39,284 nucleotides of DNA. Source: JAFDZO01 sp041859205. GTDB taxonomy: Bacteria > Bacteroidota > Ignavibacteria > Tepidaquicellales > Tepidaquicellaceae. The stretch lies in assembly GCA_041859205.1 (NCBI GenBank), contig JBHEKU010000313.1:1-39284 (forward strand), in the 5' to 3' direction. The position numbers and the translations under genes were made by a program. The notes beneath the pieces were generated by a model. It saw only the letters and a program-made list of their open reading frames with translations, was not told the DNA's origin and searched no databases. This document shows positions 26,990 through 35,363 of the stretch, piece after piece. Position 1 is the first letter of the stretch. The number at the start of each line of letters is the position of its first letter.

Positions 26990-28146
26990 TTTAATACGTT
27001 AATATCATAAAATGTTTTTTTTGTGGAAATACTCTTAATATTTTTCTTAATTATCTCGATAATATGTTTTGCAGCAGTTCCGTTACCGTATGGATTTTTA
27101 ATAGCAACTGAATTTCTTTTTTTGCTTAAAGCTTTTTTTATCCCTGAAACTATATCTGCTGTTTCACATTTTACATTCATAATACTTGCACCCATTATTC
27201 TTCCCTTTTGTCTCTCACCTATGTTTACTGTAGGTATTCCCATAAACGGGACTTCAACAATTCCGCTTGAAGAATTACCGATAACTAAATCCACACACTT
27301 TAAAGTGGAAAGATATCTCTTCTGACCGAGATTTGTAAAAGCATAAACATTACCTCTTGAAGCAGTAAATTTCTTTATCATTTCAATTATCTCTCTGCCG
27401 CCTGTATCAGAATTCGGCATCGTGAAAATTATTTTTAAATCAGGGAATTTTTCTAACGCAGTAACTACTTTTAAAAATTGTTTCCTTGGTGATTCTTTAT
27501 CTAATGTAACAGGATGAAATGTTACTAAAGCAGTCTGTCCGTCAAAAGATAATTTTAAATCTTTTTCCAATTCATTCTTTGAAAGCAACTTCAAATTTTT
27601 GATATTATCTAATCCTAAAGCACCAACATTATATACAGTTTTCGGATTTTCACCCAACTGAATTATTCTTTTTTTATAAACTTCAGTTGCAGCAAAATGC
27701 AATGATGACATTTTTGTTATTGAATGACGGATACCTTCATCAAAAGCACCTTCAGTTGTTTCCCCACCTGCAATATGCGCTATTGGAATATTCATCAGAT
27801 ATGCGCTCGTAGCAAGAGCCATCATTTCGTATCTATCGCCAAGGATTATTAATAGATCCGGCTTCAATCTTTTAAATACATCAGATGCCGTTATCATTGC
27901 AAGACCCATGGCTTTCACAATGGCAGTATCAGTATCAGCTGAAAGAAGCATCTCAATTTTTTCGTTAACCTTGAAACCGTCTTTTTCTATTTCATTTACA
28001 GTCATTCCAAATTCCGGAGATAAATGCATAGCTGTAGCAATTATCTGAAGCTCAAGATTTTTATCTTTTTTAATAAGAGTCATCAGCGGATTTAATAATC
28101 CGTATTCCGCTCTTGTTCCGGTAGCTATGCAGATTTTCTTTTTCAC
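26986..28146 (-). CDS. legG: LegG/NeuC-type hydrolysing 2-epimerase
   Basis: The 386-residue protein starts ICIATGTRAEYGLLNPLM and carries AMHLSPEFGMTVNEIEKDG, LGDRYEMMALATSAYL, HIAGGETTEGAFDEGIRH and GNSSSGIVEVPFMGIPTVN, the pattern of NeuC/LegG/NnaA enzymes that epimerise C2 and release the nucleotide. In the Leg route it yields 2,4-diacetamido-2,4,6-trideoxy-mannose for LegI. It begins with GTG in a GTGA overlap with the legI stop and ends in an ATGA overlap with ptmE. Context (LegB-type dehydratase, PtmE) favours legionaminic over sialic acid. Confidence 0.88.
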   Translation of the reverse strand: MKKKICIATGTRAEYGLLNPLMTLIKKDKNLELQIIATAMHLSPEFGMTVNEIEKDGFKVNEKIEMLLSADTDTAIVKAMGLAMITASDVFKRLKPDLLIILGDRYEMMALATSAYLMNIPIAHIAGGETTEGAFDEGIRHSITKMSSLHFAATEVYKKRIIQLGENPKTVYNVGALGLDNIKNLKLLSKNELEKDLKLSFDGQTALVTFHPVTLDKESPRKQFLKVVTALEKFPDLKIIFTMPNSDTGGREIIEMIKKFTASRGNVYAFTNLGQKRYLSTLKCVDLVIGNSSSGIVEVPFMGIPTVNIGERQKGRIMGASIMNVKCETADIVSGIKKALSKKRNSVAIKNPYGNGTAAKHIIEIIKKNIKSISTKKTFYDINVLK

Positions 28147-29147
28147 AATTCTATAAACTCATCTTTCAGGAAATTTCTCTTGGCTTTTTTGCCGATGACT
28201 TCAATCCACCTCATCGGATTTATACCTGAACCCGGTCTCTTTACAATCAAATTTTCATCAGTAAATACTTGTCCTTCTTCTATATCATGCGCTGCTAGTA
28301 TGCTCTTACGTGCTATCACAATATTATTTTCTTCCGATGCTGCAATTTGCTTATCGCCGTCTCCCATTGCTAAATCTACGTTACGGATACATCTTATCAT
28401 TTCAGCAAGTTCATGCGGCTCTAACGATGCAACATGGTCGGGACCTTCCATTTTATTATCCAGTGTAAAATGTTTTTCAATTACAGTTGCCCCCATTGCA
28501 GCTGCTGCAATGGAAATTTCAATTCCCTTAGTGTGGTCTGAGTATCCTACGTTAACACCAAAAGTTTCTTTTAATGTAAGCATCGCTTTCAGATTCACTT
28601 CTTCCAGAGGAGCAGGATATTCAGTAGTACAATGAAGCAGTGTAATCTTTTCTTTATCTGTTCCTGATGCAACAATTAAATTCAAACACTCTTCAACATC
28701 TTTAAGAGTCGACATACCTGTAGAGATAATCACATTCATATTCTGTTCACCAATTCTTTTCAGGTATGGATAATTAGTTATCTCCCCTGAAGGTATCTTC
28801 ATATATTTCATTTTAAAGCTAAGCAGCAGCTCCAATGATTTCATATCAAACGGAGTTGATAAGAACATTATATTATTCTTTTCGCAATACTCTTTTAACT
28901 CTTTATAAGCTTCCAATGGCAAATGAATTTTCTTTGCCATTTCTATCTGTGATCCCGATTCTCCCGTGTTTGTAATTTGATACTCAGCCTTCGTTGCATA
29001 TTCAGTCATTACAAGTTCAGGTACTGCAGTCTGAAACTTTACTGCATCTGCTCCGGCCTTAACAGCTTCATCAATTAATTTATAAGCAAGGTCTATTTTC
29101 CCATTATGATTTACCCCCGCTTCTGCTATTATAAAAGTCTTCTTCAT
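28143..29147 (-). CDS. legI: LegI/NeuB-type nonulosonic acid synthase
   Basis: The 334-residue protein has the NeuB barrel (FIIAEAGVNHNGKIDLA, AVKFQT, FLSTPFD, IPSGEI at 118-123, IEKHFTL) and a C-terminal SAF/antifreeze-like domain (RKSILAAHDIEEGQVFTDEN, RPGSGI). It condenses a trideoxy-mannose with phosphoenolpyruvate. The IPSGEI motif is that of LegI/NeuB and not the IASFEI type of pseudaminic PseI. It overlaps the HAD gene before it and legG after it by four bases each. Legionaminic rather than N-acetylneuraminic acid is inferred from LegB and PtmE in the same operon. Confidence 0.9.
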   Translation of the reverse strand: MKKTFIIAEAGVNHNGKIDLAYKLIDEAVKAGADAVKFQTAVPELVMTEYATKAEYQITNTGESGSQIEMAKKIHLPLEAYKELKEYCEKNNIMFLSTPFDMKSLELLLSFKMKYMKIPSGEITNYPYLKRIGEQNMNVIISTGMSTLKDVEECLNLIVASGTDKEKITLLHCTTEYPAPLEEVNLKAMLTLKETFGVNVGYSDHTKGIEISIAAAAMGATVIEKHFTLDNKMEGPDHVASLEPHELAEMIRCIRNVDLAMGDGDKQIAASEENNIVIARKSILAAHDIEEGQVFTDENLIVKRPGSGINPMRWIEVIGKKAKRNFLKDEFIEL

Positions 29148-29779
29148 AATTCCGCTATATCAAGAATTTCGTATAATTTTTTGTATTCTGTATTTAACAA
29201 AAATTTAATACCGAGCTTTTCACAAGCGCCGTCCTTCTCTAGTGAATCACCAACATAAATCATTTCTTCCGGCTTTATGTTAAAATCGTTCAGCACCGTT
29301 TCAAATATCTTTAAATCAGGTTTTCTCATTGGGGGGGTGAACTCATCAGAGATATAAATTTTGTCGAACTCTGATAATAATTTTAAAACCTGAATTTTGT
29401 TTTTCTGTATTGTAACTCCGCCGTTTGTAATCAGAATAATTTTATAACCTTTGTTTCTGATTTTTTGCAGAATGGGTTTTACCCATTCAAAAGTCTTTAG
29501 AGTAAAATCCGGTTTATAATTTCTGTAAAACGGAAGTAACTTATCTTTTACAAACTCATCCCAGCCTTCAGGAAGTTCATACCCACTATTTACAATTGCC
29601 TTATCAAACAACTTTTCAAAATCTTTCGCATCAAAGAGTTTCTGCATTTCAGCAAAAACTTTTTCTTTATCGAATCTGAATTTATATTCAATAGATTTTG
29701 CGATAGCATCAAACAAAACCTTTTCATATTCCCAATGTGAATACAGTGTATCATCTAAATCAAAACCTATGATTTTCAA
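29144..29779 (-). CDS. HAD-superfamily phosphatase in the nonulosonate operon
   Basis: The 211-residue HAD protein has all four motifs: FDLDDTL with Asp7/Asp9, ITNGG with Thr118, Lys153 in MRKPD, and VGDSLEKDG with Asp178. The helical cap after motif I places it in subfamily IA. It starts at TTG (29777-29779) in a TTGA overlap with the ATP-grasp gene and ends in an ATGA overlap with legI. The known Leg route has no obligatory phosphatase step, so its substrate is open: a phosphorylated nonulosonate or product of the ATP-grasp enzyme are guesses. Pro149-Pro150 before motif III is encoded by a seven-C run. Confidence 0.83.
   Translation of the reverse strand: MKIIGFDLDDTLYSHWEYEKVLFDAIAKSIEYKFRFDKEKVFAEMQKLFDAKDFEKLFDKAIVNSGYELPEGWDEFVKDKLLPFYRNYKPDFTLKTFEWVKPILQKIRNKGYKIILITNGGVTIQKNKIQVLKLLSEFDKIYISDEFTPPMRKPDLKIFETVLNDFNIKPEEMIYVGDSLEKDGACEKLGIKFLLNTEYKKLYEILDIAEL
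29331..29337. repeat. Seven-base G/C homopolymer inside the HAD phosphatase gene
   Basis: Seven G on the plus strand (seven C on the coding strand) encode Thr148-Pro149-Pro150, just before the motif III lysine. The frame is intact. Slippage here would truncate the enzyme before motif IV. Confidence 0.9.
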
Positions 29780-30762
29780 ACTAAATCTAAAAGTTTATCT
29801 GTGTAAACTGAGTTATCATATCTTAGCATATAAAAATCTTCTTTGTATCTTGAGTCACCAATATTTTCATAAGGAATTTTATTCATGTAGTTCTTAACAT
29901 GCTGGATTAAATTAGCTCCGGCTTTGTGTGCAAGCGGATATCCGCCGCCAAAACGTGGATTAATTTCTCCAAGATAAACTTTATCATTTTTAACCATTAC
30001 CTGGATATTCACAACGCCGAATATCTTCAAGTTTCCCACAACTTTTCTTACTAACTCTGTAACCTTGGGAAGATTTACTGTAATTCCTTTCTCAACTTCA
30101 CCGCCGCGAGTACTTATTCTTTTTCGCTGACAATACTCGACAATATTACCATTCCCATCTCCGAACAAATCAACAGTTACTTCAAAATCAAATTGAATGT
30201 TCTCTTGTACTAAATAAGTCTCAACATCCAGTTTTTCAGAGTTGATTAAAGCTTTTACTTCTTGGGAATTAATCTTGTAAATTCCTTTTGATGCCGAACC
30301 TTTGGAAGGCTTTAAAACTAATTTTTCATAGACAGGTAATTCTGCCAAAGATAAATAATCTCTCAGCAGCCAAGTTTTGGGTAAGTCTATTCCTGTATTT
30401 TGGAATCGCGTATATGTTAAGTACTTATCATTCGATAGTTCAACAATATCATAATCGGGTACCCACACATGAACACCAATCTCTTCAAATCTTTTTTTGT
30501 GTTTTGCAAAAAGAGGCAGTTCAGGGTCAAGCAATGGAACTACAAACTCCGGCTTTTCTTTTTTACAAATTTCAATCACTTCATTAACATATTGCTCATC
30601 TATTTTTAATGGCACTTCATAAACTCTGTCAAGAATATATGCTGCAGGTGAAGTTTTAAATGCATCAGCTCCGATGAATTCATAACCATTAAATTCTTCC
30701 CTGAAGAAATTTATCAGTTCAAATCTTCTGCCGGGAGATGTAAATAAAATTTTCTTTGACAA
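29776..30762 (-). CDS. ATP-grasp ligase (carbamoyl-phosphate-synthase-like)
   Basis: The 328-residue protein has a pre-ATP-grasp N-terminal domain (MSKKILFTSPGRR; IGADAFKTSP) and an ATP-grasp core: Lys151 in KLVLKPSKGSASKG, the TRGGEVEKGI glycine loop, and the metal-binding GEINPRFGGGYPL with Glu266 and Asn268. Such enzymes activate a carboxylate as acyl phosphate and join it to an amine or other nucleophile. The start is TTG (30760-30762), five bases after the WbuX-like stop; the stop overlaps the HAD start. Placed among acetamidino and Leg genes, it may amide-link an acid or amino acid to a sugar, but neither substrate is known. Confidence 0.85.
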   Translation of the reverse strand: MSKKILFTSPGRRFELINFFREEFNGYEFIGADAFKTSPAAYILDRVYEVPLKIDEQYVNEVIEICKKEKPEFVVPLLDPELPLFAKHKKRFEEIGVHVWVPDYDIVELSNDKYLTYTRFQNTGIDLPKTWLLRDYLSLAELPVYEKLVLKPSKGSASKGIYKINSQEVKALINSEKLDVETYLVQENIQFDFEVTVDLFGDGNGNIVEYCQRKRISTRGGEVEKGITVNLPKVTELVRKVVGNLKIFGVVNIQVMVKNDKVYLGEINPRFGGGYPLAHKAGANLIQHVKNYMNKIPYENIGDSRYKEDFYMLRYDNSVYTDKLLDLV

Positions 30763-30766
30763 AATA

Positions 30767-31996
30767 TTAATCGTCTAAACCTGTTTTGTTTACAGTATGT
30801 CTTAGCTTCCAGTTGCCGTCAGCATCTTTTCCCCATAAATGCGGGGAGCGGAATTTATCTGCAAGCTCAAAGAATCTTTCTTCAGTCATTCCAATATGCT
30901 CCATGATATCTTTAAAATATCTGTCAGGAAATTCGCCATCAAATTTTCTTACTAATGCAAGACCTTCTTCTCTCGTTAAGTGCTTATTTCTTATTTCCTG
31001 TGATGCATCATATGTAGTTCTTCCTATTCCGAATTTTATAAACGTTGTGTAATAATGTAAATCATCAATCTTATCATCGATACTATTATACTTTGAATAT
31101 GTACCTTGTGTTCTGAATGAGCGGGCTTTAAATCCTGTATGCTCAACCGCATGGTAATAAACTTCCTGCGGGACCCACTTTAAATAATACCCGAGATAAT
31201 GAACTTCTATTTTGGATTTTTCTAACTGCTCATGGTCAGCAGGTAAGAACGTCATAAGATCGGCAAGAGTCACATTATATTTTTCCATCAGCTCTTCTAT
31301 CGACACTCCTGCAAGATACATGTCCTTTAAATGAGTCATACTGAAATATGATTTATCTCTCAATGATGATGCATCATCAGCTATAGGATTTCCATATTCA
31401 GCTTCGTTTTCACCGTAGAATATAAGTGGTATATCGTAATTGATTGCAATCTTCGGAGCAAGATTTTTTTGCCCGAGTATAAAAGTCTGGAACGGATGAA
31501 ACAAATTTTCGATGGAAAGCTTAGTTAACAATTTCATAACTCTTCCGTTCTGTTTGAACGTAAGATTATCAAAGCCGCCTATCTCAATCCAGTTTTTCCA
31601 GTTTTGATATCCATAATCTGTATATAAAATCGGAGACCATGTAATCGTTAAAGGATTCATTCCGTATTTATACTTCAGCATCCACGATTGGTATGAGCTG
31701 TCCTTTCCGCCGCTTCCGGGAACAATGCAATCATACTTACCGTCATTTCTTCTGTGCTTATCAAGAAGCTTTAACAGCTCCTGTTCTCTTTTTTCCCAGT
31801 CAATATTTTCCTTACCTTCATTTACTCTGCATGCATCACAAATTCCATCTTCACCGATATTGAGAGTAGTTTTTTTAGAATCAATTGTATGCTTGAACTC
31901 CGGGGTTGAGGCAGGTCTTTGATTTGACATCACGCACTTTTTGCAAAACTTAACTTCTTCCGGCAGTCCGTAATATGCTTCTAATTTCTTACTCAC
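30767..31996 (-). CDS. WbuX/WbpG-family N-acetyl-sugar amidotransferase
   Basis: The 409-residue protein has the family's zinc-ribbon pairs Cys18/Cys21 (KFCKKCVMS) and Cys53/Cys56 (GICDAC), then the PP-loop PGSGGKDSSY at 93-102. It uses ATP to activate an acetamido group and ammonia to form an acetamidino group. The ammonia should come from the HisH-like and HisF-like proteins encoded immediately upstream. It begins with GTG and overlaps the hisH-like stop by eight bases. In Leg clusters this chemistry gives an acetamidino-modified nonulosonate, so that product is a fair inference here. Confidence 0.9.
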   Translation of the reverse strand: MSKKLEAYYGLPEEVKFCKKCVMSNQRPASTPEFKHTIDSKKTTLNIGEDGICDACRVNEGKENIDWEKREQELLKLLDKHRRNDGKYDCIVPGSGGKDSSYQSWMLKYKYGMNPLTITWSPILYTDYGYQNWKNWIEIGGFDNLTFKQNGRVMKLLTKLSIENLFHPFQTFILGQKNLAPKIAINYDIPLIFYGENEAEYGNPIADDASSLRDKSYFSMTHLKDMYLAGVSIEELMEKYNVTLADLMTFLPADHEQLEKSKIEVHYLGYYLKWVPQEVYYHAVEHTGFKARSFRTQGTYSKYNSIDDKIDDLHYYTTFIKFGIGRTTYDASQEIRNKHLTREEGLALVRKFDGEFPDRYFKDIMEHIGMTEERFFELADKFRSPHLWGKDADGNWKLRHTVNKTGLDD

Positions 31997-32660
31997 TTTT
32001 TTTTATTTCAGAGCTCCAGTTCTTATAAATCTTTACTCCCTCTGCTCCGCTTTTCTCAGGATGAAACTGTAATGCGGTGATATTAGCTTTCTTAATTCCC
32101 GAGCAGTATTCAATTCCTTCGTAATTTGTCATCGTCAAAATATCTTTTTCATTCGAAGGCTTTACATAGTAAGAGTGTGTAAAATACATATACTCTTCAG
32201 ATGAAGTATTTTTTAGGATTGAATTACTCCAATGATTTTCATTTTTTATTTCATATATATGATTCCACCCTATCTGTGGAACTTTTAATAATTTTCCGCT
32301 GGAAGTATTATCCGGGAACTTAACAACCTTACCTTCAACTAAATCTAGTCCTTTCGAATATCCAAATTCTTCACTTTCGGTGAATAACAGCTGCAAACCT
32401 AAGCATATTCCAAGAAACGGTTTTCCCGTTGCAACAAAATCTTTTATAGGAGAAATTAAATCCAGCTTATTAAGATTTCCCATACATTTTCCATACGCTC
32501 CGACTCCCGGAAGTATCACAGCATCGGAATTCATTATAACATCTTTGTCTCTAGTAATAATAGAATTTAACCCGACAAACTTACAAGAATGGTCAACACT
32601 GAACATGTTCCCCATTTCATAATCTATGATAGCTACCTGATATTTTTTTTCGCTGCTCAT
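31989..32660 (-). CDS. HisH-like glutaminase for sugar amidination
   Basis: This 223-residue class I glutaminase resembles HisH: VAIIDYEMGNMFSV at the start, LPGVGAYG oxyanion region, nucleophile Cys86 in GICLGLQLLF and His200/Glu202 in LQFHPEKSG. It supplies ammonia to the HisF-like partner and on to the amidotransferase. I chose the ATG at 32660, which sits in an ATGA overlap with the hisF-like stop; a TTG at 32675 would add five residues. No other histidine-biosynthesis gene is present, so a role in histidine synthesis is unlikely. Confidence 0.88.
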   Translation of the reverse strand: MSSEKKYQVAIIDYEMGNMFSVDHSCKFVGLNSIITRDKDVIMNSDAVILPGVGAYGKCMGNLNKLDLISPIKDFVATGKPFLGICLGLQLLFTESEEFGYSKGLDLVEGKVVKFPDNTSSGKLLKVPQIGWNHIYEIKNENHWSNSILKNTSSEEYMYFTHSYYVKPSNEKDILTMTNYEGIEYCSGIKKANITALQFHPEKSGAEGVKIYKNWSSEIKKSE

Positions 32661-33508
32661 GATATATAACGGCAATCTATTCCGTTCGCAGTTAAATATT
32701 TTTTTATATCATAAATTTCTGTTTTATCTATTTTTCCGAATGTCTTACCACTGTTGATAAATGTTACATTACCTTCTTTGGAAAATTCGTTTACTGATTT
32801 ATTTTTGGCTGCGTAACTGTAATGCAACATTGACGCTGTACAAACTGCATCAGCATGTCCTTCTTCAATTACTTCTTTAAAATGTTCAAGCTTGCCTGCA
32901 CCGCCATGTGCAACAACAGGAATTTTAACACTGTCAGATATTTTTCTTGTTAATTCCACATCAAATCCCTCACCTGTTCCTTCTTTATCTACCGATGTAA
33001 CAATCAATTCTCCTGCACCGAGTTCTTCAGCGCACTGCGCCCATTCAAAAGCATCTATACCGGTATGTTCACGTCCATTATCGGTAAAGCAAAGGTATTT
33101 TCCGTCATTCTGTTTTATTGCTTCTATAGCAATAACAATTGTAGATGAACCAAAGGCTTCGGATGCTTGCTTTATTATTTCGGGATTTTTAATAGCAGCT
33201 GTATTCAGCGAAACTTTATCTGCACCAGACCTTAAAACTTCGGCAATATCTTCTATAGTTCTTAAGCCGCCGCCTACAGTAAGAGGAATAAAAATTTCAT
33301 TAGCAGTTCTTGTAATTATATCTTTTAAGCTATTCCTCTCAAAAAGACTTGCAACAACATCCATATACAACAATTCATCCGTTCCTGTTTCATAATAATA
33401 GGAAGCAAAGTCTTCCGGCTTACCCATTACACGGAGACCTTCAAGATGAATTCCTTTTACTAAGTTTGGTCCTTTTATATCAAGTCTTGCAATTACCCTG
33501 TGATTCAA
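32657..33508 (-). CDS. HisF-like (AglZ/HisF2 family) acetamidino modification protein
   Basis: This 283-residue TIM barrel resembles HisF (VIARLDIKGPNLVKGIH; PLTVGGGLRTIEDI; AHGGAGKLEHF). HisF needs two catalytic aspartates. The first is kept as Asp10, but the second, in the usual AIDAK, is Glu129 in VIAIEAIK. About 30 C-terminal residues exceed the canonical barrel. Both points agree with an ammonia-channel role rather than cyclase activity in histidine synthesis. Start is TTG (33506-33508) in a TTGA overlap with legF. Works with the HisH-like and WbuX-like products downstream. Confidence 0.88.
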   Translation of the reverse strand: MNHRVIARLDIKGPNLVKGIHLEGLRVMGKPEDFASYYYETGTDELLYMDVVASLFERNSLKDIITRTANEIFIPLTVGGGLRTIEDIAEVLRSGADKVSLNTAAIKNPEIIKQASEAFGSSTIVIAIEAIKQNDGKYLCFTDNGREHTGIDAFEWAQCAEELGAGELIVTSVDKEGTGEGFDVELTRKISDSVKIPVVAHGGAGKLEHFKEVIEEGHADAVCTASMLHYSYAAKNKSVNEFSKEGNVTFINSGKTFGKIDKTEIYDIKKYLTANGIDCRYIS

Positions 33509-34209
33509 ACTAACTTTTCTCTGTAATATAGTTCTGCAATTTTTAAATCCATCGGTTCATCAATATCAATCGATGAATAATAAGGCATGAGATAGCTCAA
33601 TGTTTTTGAGGTCTGAAAAGTTTTATATTTTTCAAAATTGTTTGTACTTATTATGTAAATTGCACCATTAATATAATACGTAACAGGAATTTCCTGTCTT
33701 CTTTTTTCACTTCCTACTTTGAATAAATTTTCAATGTAGCCCTTTGCAGTAACTTTTCTTGACAGGTAAGGACTCTTATTGTTTTCAGTAACAGAAATTA
33801 ATGAGAGTGCTTCTTTATTATTTATAAACTTCTTTATTGAACCATCTATATGTTCTGATTTTCTGAATGGTGATGTCGGCTGCAACAATAACAGAGTATC
33901 AAATTCATTATTATTTTTTTTCATCCAGTTTATAAAATGTAAAATCACCTTAGTGCTTGTTGCTTTATCCGTGGATAAGTTTTTTGGTCTTTTAAACGGG
34001 ACTTCAACGGGGAATTTCTTAACGGAGTTTATTATCTCATCTGAATCCGTTGATAAAAAAATTTTATCAATGTATATCGATTTCATCGCGCTCTCAACTG
34101 TCCAATGAATTAAAGGCTTTCCGCAAAGTTTAATAATATTCTTTTTGGGTATTCCCTTCGAGCCTCCCCGGGCTGTTATAAGTGCAGCTATTTTTTTACC
34201 TTTGTACAA
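33505..34209 (-). CDS. legF: LegF/NeuA-type CMP-nonulosonate cytidylyltransferase
   Basis: The 234-residue protein carries the CMP-sugar synthetase signature TARGGSKGIPKKNI at 12-25, FLSTDSDEI, a KATS phosphate loop and LLQPTSPFR, with DIDEPMDL near the C-terminus. It activates a nonulosonic acid with CTP before glycosyl transfer. Start is TTG (34207-34209): an in-frame TAG lies two codons upstream and no ATG fits. It follows legB by 103 bases and leads the tightly overlapped run down to ptmE. Leg specificity is from context. Confidence 0.87.
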   Translation of the reverse strand: MYKGKKIAALITARGGSKGIPKKNIIKLCGKPLIHWTVESAMKSIYIDKIFLSTDSDEIINSVKKFPVEVPFKRPKNLSTDKATSTKVILHFINWMKKNNNEFDTLLLLQPTSPFRKSEHIDGSIKKFINNKEALSLISVTENNKSPYLSRKVTAKGYIENLFKVGSEKRRQEIPVTYYINGAIYIISTNNFEKYKTFQTSKTLSYLMPYYSSIDIDEPMDLKIAELYYREKLV

Positions 34210-34312
34210 ATTCTATTCATCTCTTAATACAAATTCGCCGCTTTTAAAGCTTTGGGTCTGTAAGGAATAACAATTATAAATTTTAATAGGAAGTTTTACT
34301 AATTTGGACAGG

Positions 34313-35314
34313 TTAAACCGTATATTTATCGGCTTCGTATGAGTTGATATTTTTTTGTATAAATGAAATGGTCTCCTTTAATCCTTCTTCTAAAGAATAT
34401 TGAGGTGACCAGTTAAGAATTTCTTTTGCTTTTTTGTTATCACAGATTAATTTAAGCACTTCGCTTTTTTCAGGTCGAACTCTTTGTGTATCTTCAACAA
34501 TTTTTTTATCCGAGCCTGTTATCTTTAAAACCAAATCTGCAATTTCTCCTATTGTTGTTCCCACTCCGGTTCCTGCATTTATAACTTCACCTGTTGATCT
34601 GTCTTCCATGCCTGTCAATAAAAATCCCTGAACTAAATCTTTAACAAAGACCATATCTCGCACGGGGCTTAATGAACCTAATTTTATTTCTTTGGAAAAT
34701 AGTGCCTGAGTGATAATCGTTGGTATTACTGCTCTCATTGACTGCCGGGGACCGAATGTATTAAAAGGTCTGAAAACACTTACCGGTAAATTGAAGGAAA
34801 GAAAATAACTTTCAGCAATTTTATCCGCTCCGATTTTTGTTGCGCTGTAAGGTGATTGACCTTGCAAAGAATGCTTCTCGTCAATCGGAGTATATATGGC
34901 AGTGCCGTACGTTTCTGAGGTGGAAGTTATAACAATTTTAGATAAGCTATTATTTCTGACTGCTTCCAGCATATTCATCGTTCCGTTTATATTGGCAGAT
35001 ACATATGCCGCAGGAGCAGAGTATGAATATGGAATCCCGATTAATGCAGCGAGGTGGAATATTAAATCAGAATTTTTTGTAAGAGTCTGCATCTGAAAAG
35101 CATCCGTTACATCTCCGAATTTAATATCTACTTTTGATAAAATTTCCTTTGGAACAAAACGAAGATTGCCAATATAAGATGATGCATTATAATGAACAAG
35201 TGCAGTTACATCTGCACCGTTCATTATTAACTCTTCAACTAGATGGCTGCCTATAAAACCTCCGGCACCGGATACAAAAACTTTTTTACCTTTATAGAAT
35301 TCTTTTAGACCCAT
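34313..35314 (-). CDS. legB: LegB-type NAD-dependent sugar 4,6-dehydratase
   Basis: The 333-residue extended SDR has GAGGFIG at 16-22, the dehydratase segment TSTSETYG near 130-137, and Tyr156-x3-Lys160 in SPYSATKIGADK. ALVHYNASSYIGNL after the second strand and RPFNTFGPRQSMRAVIPT resemble LegB, which turns GDP- or UDP-GlcNAc into the 4-keto-6-deoxy sugar without inverting C5. It is not the FlaA1/CapE type. ATG start, 49 bases after the BY-kinase stop. The expected next enzyme, aminotransferase LegC, is not next to it. Confidence 0.85.
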   Translation of the reverse strand: MGLKEFYKGKKVFVSGAGGFIGSHLVEELIMNGADVTALVHYNASSYIGNLRFVPKEILSKVDIKFGDVTDAFQMQTLTKNSDLIFHLAALIGIPYSYSAPAAYVSANINGTMNMLEAVRNNSLSKIVITSTSETYGTAIYTPIDEKHSLQGQSPYSATKIGADKIAESYFLSFNLPVSVFRPFNTFGPRQSMRAVIPTIITQALFSKEIKLGSLSPVRDMVFVKDLVQGFLLTGMEDRSTGEVINAGTGVGTTIGEIADLVLKITGSDKKIVEDTQRVRPEKSEVLKLICDNKKAKEILNWSPQYSLEEGLKETISFIQKNINSYEADKYTV

Positions 35315-35363
35315 CAGGTAAATTTATACTCTGTAACATTCCACTGATTCCCGGATTAGAGAA

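Noticed and set aside
28143..29147. Pseudaminic acid synthase (PseI)
   Set aside because: The motif is IPSGEI, as in LegI/NeuB, and the operon carries LegB, LegG and PtmE types instead of PseB and PseG.
31989..32675. TTG at 32675 as the start of the HisH-like gene
   Set aside because: The ATG at 32660 forms the same ATGA overlap used at neighbouring junctions and removes five residues that lie before the conserved start.
28180..33395. Plus-strand open frames such as 28180-28635 and 32892-33395
   Set aside because: They lie opposite well-supported genes (legI, hisF-like), have low-complexity Ser/Ile-rich translations and no family motifs; they are antisense shadows. The same holds for 1695-2090 and 35968-36339.
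31989..33508. HisH and HisF as histidine-biosynthesis genes
   Set aside because: No other his genes are nearby, the HisF-like barrel has Glu in place of the second catalytic Asp, and both overlap a WbuX-type amidotransferase in a sugar operon.
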